Shown one piece after another: positions 1-4,187 of a stretch of 7,322 bases of DNA. Made by a program: the position numbers and the translations under genes. Below the pieces are notes generated by a model. The model saw only the letters and a program-made list of their open reading frames with translations. It made no database searches and had not been told where the DNA came from. Origin of the DNA: CANHEE01 sp043777755 (GTDB lineage: Bacteria > Bacteroidota > Bacteroidia > Chitinophagales > Saprospiraceae). The DNA is taken from assembly GCA_043777755.1 (NCBI GenBank), contig JAYWHK010000261.1, forward strand, positions 1-7,322. The letters are read 5' to 3'. The first letter of the stretch is position 1. Each line of letters begins with the position of its first letter.

Positions 1-99
1 GATTGCTCAAAAAGTCATAAATAACTTCCTTATAGTCAGTTATTTATAACTTTTTTCTCAACGACAAAATAATACTAATTAATTTTGAACGCCCGCTTA
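1..99 (-). repeat. Left copy of a 99-bp terminal inverted repeat
   Basis: Position i here pairs with position 7319-i at the right end. The match runs for 99 bases with only two differences, at 14 (G versus A in the right copy's reverse complement) and 95 (G versus A). Similarity ends just inside position 99. The copy contains a perfect 10-bp stem with an 11-base loop (17-26 pairing with 38-47). It sits directly downstream of an outward minus-strand promoter at 100-130, so it is probably transcribed from right to left as a leader. No protein-coding gene is visible in it. It may be the leader of a multicopy unit (for example an rRNA operon) or part of a mobile element lying outside the window; the sequence alone does not decide. 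Confidence 0.9.
17..47 (-). other. Hairpin inside the left terminal repeat
   Basis: ATAAATAACT (17-26) and AGTTATTTAT (38-47) are perfect reverse complements around an 11-base loop. The same hairpin is present unchanged in the right copy (7272-7302). The stem is AT-rich and has no T-tract after it, so it looks more like a processing or leader structure than a terminator. The function is unknown. Confidence 0.6.
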
Positions 100-130
100 C
101 AAAGATATAATAACTCAATCTAAAATACAA
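100..130 (-). promoter_or_regulatory. Outward promoter reading into the left repeat
   Basis: On the minus strand there is TTG (130-128), a 20-base spacer, and TATCTTTG (107-100). This fits the Bacteroidota housekeeping sigma consensus of TTG/TTTG near -33 and TAnnTTTG near -7. Transcription would start around position 93 and run off the left edge through the inverted repeat. The PPTase gene ends at 178 on the same strand, so the promoter drives something beyond the window rather than a gene inside it. Confidence 0.6.
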
Positions 131-177
131 TCCTTTCTATATAATGATAAATAAAAACTGCTTATTTTTGCAAATAT

Positions 178-816
178 TCAGATTTCTATTGCATAAACGA
201 TGATGAAATTTTCAATTTTTTCATAAAAAATTTCAAAATTTATAATAAAATTATCCTTTTCTATCTTTCCGAAACATTTGCCATTAGATAAATCATATTC
301 AAAAGAATCAAGTATTATATTCTTTTTGAAATCTAATTCTCGTTTTCCATAAGCCTTGTAAAGTGCTTCTTTTGCACCCCAAAAAACATGAAGATGCTCT
401 AATTCATTTTTTTTATCAAGAAAAAAAAATTCATCATCACACACGAATTTTGAAGCGATGCGTTTAATTTTTTCTGTTAAATATTGAATGTCTATACCAG
501 TTGCTTTGCTTGAAATAATGGCAGCAGCTTTATTTGCTGAATTACTGAGAGAAATTTCTAACTTATTTCCTTTCAAAAATGGTTTTCCAAATTCATCTTT
601 AATACAAAAAAACCTATCTTCTTCTCCTATTAGTTTGTGTAAAACATAACGGTCAGCAAGCCATTCTAAGCGTTTTTTATTTTTTAAATCCTTCAATTCA
701 AATAATTCTTCTGAGCATAGAATTAGCCTTTCGAGAAACCACTCTTCTGATTCTTCGATATTCCAAACTGCAATTTTCGTTTGGCTATTGATATTTTTTT
801 CAAAAAGTAATGGCAT
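178..816 (-). CDS. Sfp/EntD-type 4'-phosphopantetheinyl transferase
   Basis: This 212-residue protein is predicted to transfer 4'-phosphopantetheine from CoA to a serine of acyl, peptidyl or aryl carrier proteins in the cytoplasm, with Mg2+. Family features visible are an N-terminal half with a KKRxEWLxxRY segment (residues 47-57), the GID metal-binding motif at 107-109 (D109), and the WxxKExxxK signature at 146-154 (W146, K149, E150, K154). The length fits a single Sfp-type monomer rather than the short AcpS type. Two family positions differ: the usual Ser-His-Ser before the GID motif is Ser-Asn-Ser (N92), and the residue two after the GID aspartate is Gln (Q111) where Sfp has Glu. The ATG overlaps the stop of the upstream protease gene by one base (TAATG), suggesting translational coupling. 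No carrier-protein or synthase gene lies nearby, so its target is unknown. The fold call is firm; the substrate is not. Confidence 0.88.
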   Translation of the reverse strand: MPLLFEKNINSQTKIAVWNIEESEEWFLERLILCSEELFELKDLKNKKRLEWLADRYVLHKLIGEEDRFFCIKDEFGKPFLKGNKLEISLSNSANKAAAIISSKATGIDIQYLTEKIKRIASKFVCDDEFFFLDKKNELEHLHVFWGAKEALYKAYGKRELDFKKNIILDSFEYDLSNGKCFGKIEKDNFIINFEIFYEKIENFIIVYAIEI

Positions 817-2576
817 TAGAATTTTAAAAATTTACCAGATTGTACGCCTTTTTCGCTTTGAATTTCATAAAAATAAGTACCAACGGACAATGATTCCAAA
901 GAGAAAATCACTTGTTGTGTATTTTTTTCAATTTGTGTCAAAACTTTTTTACCCAAAGCGTTATAAATCGAAATTTCTAACTTTTCATTTTGCTGTTCAG
1001 TACGGATATTTAAAATTGCGTTGGCTGGATTTGGAAAAACATTAAAAAGTGTATCTTGGGTAGTGTCATTGGTGTTAGAAAGATAGGTTTTAGCAGCTTT
1101 TACAGCTGCCAAAGCATTGATTCTTCCATATCCGAAAGTAAAATTAGGCACAACATTATTTTTTAAACCGCCACAAGTGTCCGTAGTGGTTAATTTTAGA
1201 GCCGACATTTCGATGATATTTTCAATTGCATCAACTTGACCTGCCAATTTCGAATTTGCTGAAATCACCAGTGCTACAACTCCTGCAACATGAGGCCCAG
1301 CCATACTTGTACCGTTCCAACCCGCAGCATAAGCATTTCCAGGAACACAAGAACGAATATTTACGCCAGGTGCAACAACATTTGGTTTGATGTAAGGTTT
1401 TTGCAAATCGCCAAACATTTTAGGCCCTCGGGAACTAAAACTGCCTATAGCATCGTTCACATCGCTTGCGCCTACCGTAAAGCCACTTTCAAAACCTGAA
1501 GCTGCTTCTGGTATTGTTCCGCAACCTGAGCCTGCATTTCCTGCCGAAATCACCACAAAAACTCCTGCTTTTTTCAAATTATTAACAGCTAATTCCATCA
1601 GCGCACTGACCGCTTGCGAATTGCAACCTTCTTCGGGAGAGCAATACCAAGAGTTATTAATAACGTGAGGAGCTTTTTTAGGGTTGGGATTTTTATTGTC
1701 TTTGTCGGTAGGTGCTAAAAACCACTCGAAACTTTCAATATACGTTGTTGGGCTTCCGTTGCCACGTTCCATATTACGACAAGCGACCCAACGAGCCGAA
1801 GGTGCAACTCCGATTTGATTGCCAATACCATCGTCACCAACCATTGTACCCATGGTGTGTGTTCCATGACCGAAATCGTCGCACGGAGCCTTAGTATTAA
1901 ATCCACAAGGGTTCAGAGAATCTTTACTCAGCGGACTTTGCCCATGAATGGCATCATGCCAGCTGTAACTATGGTCTGTTGTGGTGCTATCAATATAGCC
2001 ACGGTAGGTTTTCTTTAGCGCAGGATGATCCCATTGGTAGCCTGTATCTTGACCGCCAATAACGACACCTTGACCTTTGTTTCCTTGCAACCAAACACTA
2101 TCAGCTTTGATATTTTGTATGCCCCATTCTATGGTTCTGTCACCTTCATTAGCTAAAAGTGAAGCGTTTTTAGGTTCGTCAAAATGTGTCCAAGGGTTAT
2201 CCGCAATAATTGCAATTTCTGAGAAATCTGCTAAGATTCTGATATTTTTTAGTGAGGTTTTGACATATATTGCATTGACAATGAGGAAATTATGATGTTT
2301 TATTTTTTCATTTTTTAAAAAATCAAGTAAGCGAAGTTGGCTTTTCTCAGCGTGATTTTTTAAAGTAGTAAAAACATACGCTCCTTTTTGTTCTTTGGAA
2401 GAAATTTTTGTAGCAAAGCTAACATCTGCTTGCTCTTTCAAAATGAGCAAACATTCCATTTCAGATTGGTGAGTGCTTTTTTCAAAAAGCGATTCTTCTA
2501 TTTTGGAAATAGGGTTTTGAGCATTGCTGATAATACCCATACTCAAAAATACAATGGAGAATATATATTTTTTCAT
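816..2576 (-). CDS. Secreted S8 serine protease, bacillopeptidase F-like, with T9SS sorting domain
   Basis: This is a secreted subtilisin-family endopeptidase. The reading frame is open from 2612, but I choose the ATG at 2576 because it gives a classic signal peptide (Met-Lys-Lys start, hydrophobic core, cleavage after Ser-Asn-Ala before Gln) and a 586-residue product. In numbering from the longer 598-residue frame, an inhibitor-like propeptide covers about 50-140, followed by the peptidase domain with D189 (in DTGYQWDHPAL), H249 (in GHGTH), oxyanion N359 (in SAGN) and S436 (in GTSMAGPH). The complete triad suggests an active enzyme. The DTG-x-QWDHPAL wording and the following YRG resemble bacillopeptidase F rather than classical subtilisin. 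Residues about 524-598 form a type A T9SS C-terminal domain, beginning NVFPNPA and ending in a Lys-Phe-Leu-Lys-Phe tail, which implies export across the outer membrane. It is first in a two-gene unit with the PPTase. Its natural substrate cannot be read from sequence. Confidence 0.93.
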   Translation of the reverse strand: MKKYIFSIVFLSMGIISNAQNPISKIEESLFEKSTHQSEMECLLILKEQADVSFATKISSKEQKGAYVFTTLKNHAEKSQLRLLDFLKNEKIKHHNFLIVNAIYVKTSLKNIRILADFSEIAIIADNPWTHFDEPKNASLLANEGDRTIEWGIQNIKADSVWLQGNKGQGVVIGGQDTGYQWDHPALKKTYRGYIDSTTTDHSYSWHDAIHGQSPLSKDSLNPCGFNTKAPCDDFGHGTHTMGTMVGDDGIGNQIGVAPSARWVACRNMERGNGSPTTYIESFEWFLAPTDKDNKNPNPKKAPHVINNSWYCSPEEGCNSQAVSALMELAVNNLKKAGVFVVISAGNAGSGCGTIPEAASGFESGFTVGASDVNDAIGSFSSRGPKMFGDLQKPYIKPNVVAPGVNIRSCVPGNAYAAGWNGTSMAGPHVAGVVALVISANSKLAGQVDAIENIIEMSALKLTTTDTCGGLKNNVVPNFTFGYGRINALAAVKAAKTYLSNTNDTTQDTLFNVFPNPANAILNIRTEQQNEKLEISIYNALGKKVLTQIEKNTQQVIFSLESLSVGTYFYEIQSEKGVQSGKFLKF

Positions 2577-2604
2577 CAATAAAAAATTTGATATTAACAA
2601 AAAT

Positions 2605-2639
2605 AGGTTCAAATTTTTTCGTGAAAAAAATTTGAACCT
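2605..2639 (-). terminator. Hairpin terminator after infC
   Basis: AGGTTCAAATTTTTT (2605-2619) pairs perfectly over 15 bp with 2625-2639 around a 5-base loop. Read on the minus strand it lies 25 bases after the infC stop and is followed by ATTTTTG, a T-rich tail, so it should end infC transcription before the protease gene. The foot of the stem and the tail also spell TATTTTTG (2605-2598), which matches a -7 element (TAnnTTTG) for the protease. I see no TTG at the correct distance upstream, so the promoter reading is weak. Confidence 0.8.
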
Positions 2640-2663
2640 AAATTATTTATAAATCTGTGGAAT

Positions 2664-3272
2664 TTATTTCTTATTTTTTTTCGGCGTAATCATTACAAAC
2701 ATACGCTTGCCTTCTAAGCGTGGCGGTGCTTCTGGCGAACCGAATTCGATTAGTTCTTTCAAGAAATTAAGCAATAAAAGCTCTCCTTTGTCTTTGAAAA
2801 CAATTTCACGACCTTTGAATTGAACGTAAGCCTTTACTTTGTCACCATCTTCTAAGAATTTCTTTGCGTGCTTTGTTTTGAACTCAAAGTCATGCGATTC
2901 TGTTGAAGGACCAAAACGAATTTCTTTTACTTCCGTTTTGTGCGTATTCGCTTTCATTTCTTTCTCTTTCTTTCTCTTTTGATAAAGAAACTTGTTGTAA
3001 TCAACGATTCTTACAATGGGAGGCAATGCGTTGCCGTTAATTTCAACGACATCGAGTTCCATTTTTTCGGCCCATTGCAGTAATTTACGGGTTGGGAAAA
3101 TGCCAGTGATGACTTCTTCTCCAACTTTTGCGCTAATTTCAGCTAAATTTTCGCCTACCAAACGTACTTCTGGCGCACGGATAAACTCATTGATTTTATT
3201 TTCAGGTTCTTTTGTAGGACCTCCACGAAAACCAGGTCTGTTAGGTTTTGGTCTATTGAATGCTTTTGCCAA
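2664..3272 (-). CDS. infC: Translation initiation factor IF-3
   Basis: IF-3 binds the 30S subunit, keeps it apart from 50S, and checks the initiator tRNA-start codon pairing. The N-terminal domain is clear at about residues 27-97 (KINEFIRAPEVRLVGE, then LDVVEINGNALPPIVRIVDYNKFLYQ), then the Lys-rich linker (98-112), then the C-terminal domain (KEIRFGP, HDFEFKTKHAKKFLEDGDKVK, FKGREIVFKDKGE, and a PKKNKK end). At about 202 residues it is slightly long because of a Pro/Arg/Lys-rich N-terminal extension. The first in-frame candidate start is TTG at 3272-3270. No in-frame ATG occurs between the upstream TAA and the conserved domain, and an ATT codon lies two codons further upstream (3278-3276). 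A non-AUG start is in keeping with the AUU start and self-regulation known for E. coli infC. Unusually, rpmI and rplT do not follow, and thrS does not precede. The product call is secure; the exact start is not. Confidence 0.96.
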   Translation of the reverse strand: MAKAFNRPKPNRPGFRGGPTKEPENKINEFIRAPEVRLVGENLAEISAKVGEEVITGIFPTRKLLQWAEKMELDVVEINGNALPPIVRIVDYNKFLYQKRKKEKEMKANTHKTEVKEIRFGPSTESHDFEFKTKHAKKFLEDGDKVKAYVQFKGREIVFKDKGELLLLNFLKELIEFGSPEAPPRLEGKRMFVMITPKKNKK

Positions 3273-3416
3273 ATTAATTAAATTTTATTAAAAAAATGAT
3301 ATTACGTAAAAACGTTAAAAAAACTAAATAGTTCCAATTATTACGCTACAAAATTAAGGTTTTTTTTCTATTTTTAAATTTTATTTTTCAAATTTATACA
3401 AAAAAAGAAAAATATT
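3273..3416 (-). promoter_or_regulatory. infC upstream region with a possible -7 element
   Basis: This 144-base, very AT-rich gap lies between mce and infC. On the minus strand it holds TAATTTTG at 3356-3349, a match to the TAnnTTTG -7 element about 77 bases before the TTG start. I find no TTG or TTTG at 17-23 bases upstream of it, so the promoter is only half supported. A T-rich stretch just after the mce stop (3416-3397 read on the minus strand) could help transcription end, but no strong hairpin is present. infC could equally be read through from mce. Confidence 0.3.
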
Positions 3417-3821
3417 TTAGATTGTAATACTTTGACACAATTCTATTAGTACGCCATTGCTTGATTTTGGATGTAAAAAACACACCAATTTGTTGTCTGC
3501 ACCACGTTTTGGTTCTTTATTCAGAAGTGTAAATCCTTCATTTTCAAGGCGTTGCATTTCTGACAAAATATCAGTTACGTCAAAAGCAATATGATGAATA
3601 CCTTCTCCTTTTTTTTCTAAAAATTTTGCGATAGGACTGTCAGGATTGCTTGCTTCTAAAAGTTCTATTTTATTTTCTCCAATTTGGAAGAAAGAAGTAA
3701 CGACACCTTCGCTTGCAACTTCTTCGATTTTGTAATGTTTTTGACCAAAGAGTTTTGCAAAAAGCTCGTTGCTTTGCGTTAAGTTTTTTACGGCAATACC
3801 AATGTGTTCTATTTTATTCAT
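3417..3821 (-). CDS. mce: Methylmalonyl-CoA epimerase (VOC superfamily)
   Basis: This 134-residue cytoplasmic protein is predicted to interconvert (2R)- and (2S)-methylmalonyl-CoA, linking propionyl-CoA metabolism with succinyl-CoA together with methylmalonyl-CoA mutase. It has the two-module vicinal oxygen chelate layout. Module 1 starts at EHIGIAV (H6) and includes KIELLE (E53). Module 2 starts at GEGIHHIAFDV (H77 aligned with H6) and ends with GVLIEL (E127). These residues are the likely metal ligands by comparison with known epimerases. The DSPIAKFLEKKGEGIHH stretch (residues 61-77) is very typical of the family and distinguishes it from glyoxalase I. The ATG at 3821 lies 25 bases after the tRNA-Leu terminator hairpin. 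No separate promoter is clear, so the gene may depend on read-through from the tRNA promoter. The mutase genes are not in the window. Confidence 0.93.
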   Translation of the reverse strand: MNKIEHIGIAVKNLTQSNELFAKLFGQKHYKIEEVASEGVVTSFFQIGENKIELLEASNPDSPIAKFLEKKGEGIHHIAFDVTDILSEMQRLENEGFTLLNKEPKRGADNKLVCFLHPKSSNGVLIELCQSITI

Positions 3822-3845
3822 TGCAAAAAAGTTGAAATAAAAAAT

Positions 3846-3874
3846 GCTATATTGTTAAGATTGAACAATATAGC
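3846..3874 (-). terminator. Hairpin terminator after tRNA-Leu
   Basis: GCTATATTGTT (3846-3856) pairs perfectly over 11 bp with AACAATATAGC (3864-3874) around a 7-base loop. On the minus strand it starts 12 bases after the tRNA 3' end and is followed by ATTTTTTATTT, a good T-tract. On the plus strand the stem is followed by TTTTT, so it could also work in the other direction. Confidence 0.75.
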
Positions 3875-3885
3875 TTTTTCAAATG

Positions 3886-3969
3886 TGCCCAGAACAAGAT
3901 TCGAACTTGCACGCCGTTGCCAGCACTACCACCTCAAAGTAGCATGTCTACCAATTTCACCACCTGGGC
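3886..3969 (-). tRNA. tRNA-Leu, anticodon GAG
   Basis: The 84-base gene folds as a class II tRNA. The 7-bp acceptor stem pairs GCCCAGG with TCTGGGC (one G-T pair) and has an A discriminator base. The D-arm contains AATTGGTAGA. The anticodon stem CTACT/GGTAG encloses the loop TTGAGGT, giving anticodon GAG, which reads CUU and CUC. The long variable arm is a small stem GCTG/CGGC closed by a GCAA loop. The T-arm is GCAAG-TTCGAAT-CTTGT. The long variable arm and acceptor sequence fit leucine rather than serine or tyrosine. The 3' CCA is not encoded (CAT follows A73). It has its own promoter and terminator. Confidence 0.95.
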
Positions 3970-3985
3970 ATTTTGTAATAGGCTG

Positions 3986-4018
3986 CAAAGATAAGTCAAT
4001 TCATGTCAATATTACAAA
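3986..4018 (-). promoter_or_regulatory. Promoter of tRNA-Leu
   Basis: On the minus strand TTTG (4018-4015) is followed by a 21-base spacer and TATCTTTG (3993-3986), an exact match to the Bacteroidota TAnnTTTG -7 element. The predicted start, near 3979, is about 10 bases before the mature tRNA 5' end at 3969. Spacing and position make this one of the best promoters in the window. Confidence 0.7.
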
Positions 4019-4103
4019 AAATATTGAAAAAACTTTTTTATTAAAAATAATTATAAGAATTAATTTTAATATGTAAAAATTAATTTCAATCTTTGTTGTC
4101 TAA

Positions 4104-4140
4104 AAAGTATGATAAAGATAAACAAAGGTTATCATGCTTT
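4104..4140 (+). promoter_or_regulatory. Inverted repeat upstream of the modular secreted protein gene
   Basis: Positions 4104-4115 and 4129-4140 form a 12-bp stem (one T-G wobble) around a 13-base loop, ending 47 bases before the ATG at 4188. It may be an operator or a 5'-leader hairpin. The T-run after it is short (TTT at 4138-4140 belongs to the stem), so it is a poor terminator. A partial -7 match, AATCTTTG, lies at 4088-4095, with no convincing -33 element. Nothing else is recognisable between 3994 and 4187. Confidence 0.4.
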
Positions 4141-4187
4141 AATTCAATCATTCATTTCATCATTTATTTTTATTAAAAAATTATCCA

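Noticed and set aside
1..99. Terminal repeat as the end of an insertion sequence
   Set aside because: No transposase fragment or target-site duplication is visible, and both copies are entered by separate outward promoters. It is kept only as an alternative, since the body of any element would lie outside the window.
788..2582. Several plus-strand open frames opposite the protease gene
   Set aside because: They are antisense shadows of a protease frame that has complete catalytic motifs, a signal peptide and a sorting domain. None has a recognisable domain.
2577..2612. Longer start for the protease at 2612
   Set aside because: It adds 12 residues ahead of a well-formed Met-Lys-Lys signal peptide, and its start lies within the infC terminator stem.
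3804..4076. Plus-strand frame of 90 codons across the tRNA-Leu locus
   Set aside because: It runs antisense through the tRNA, its terminator and its promoter, and its translation has no domain character, so it is not a gene.
4104..4140. Riboswitch before the modular secreted protein gene
   Set aside because: Only a simple inverted repeat is present, with no recognisable conserved riboswitch core.
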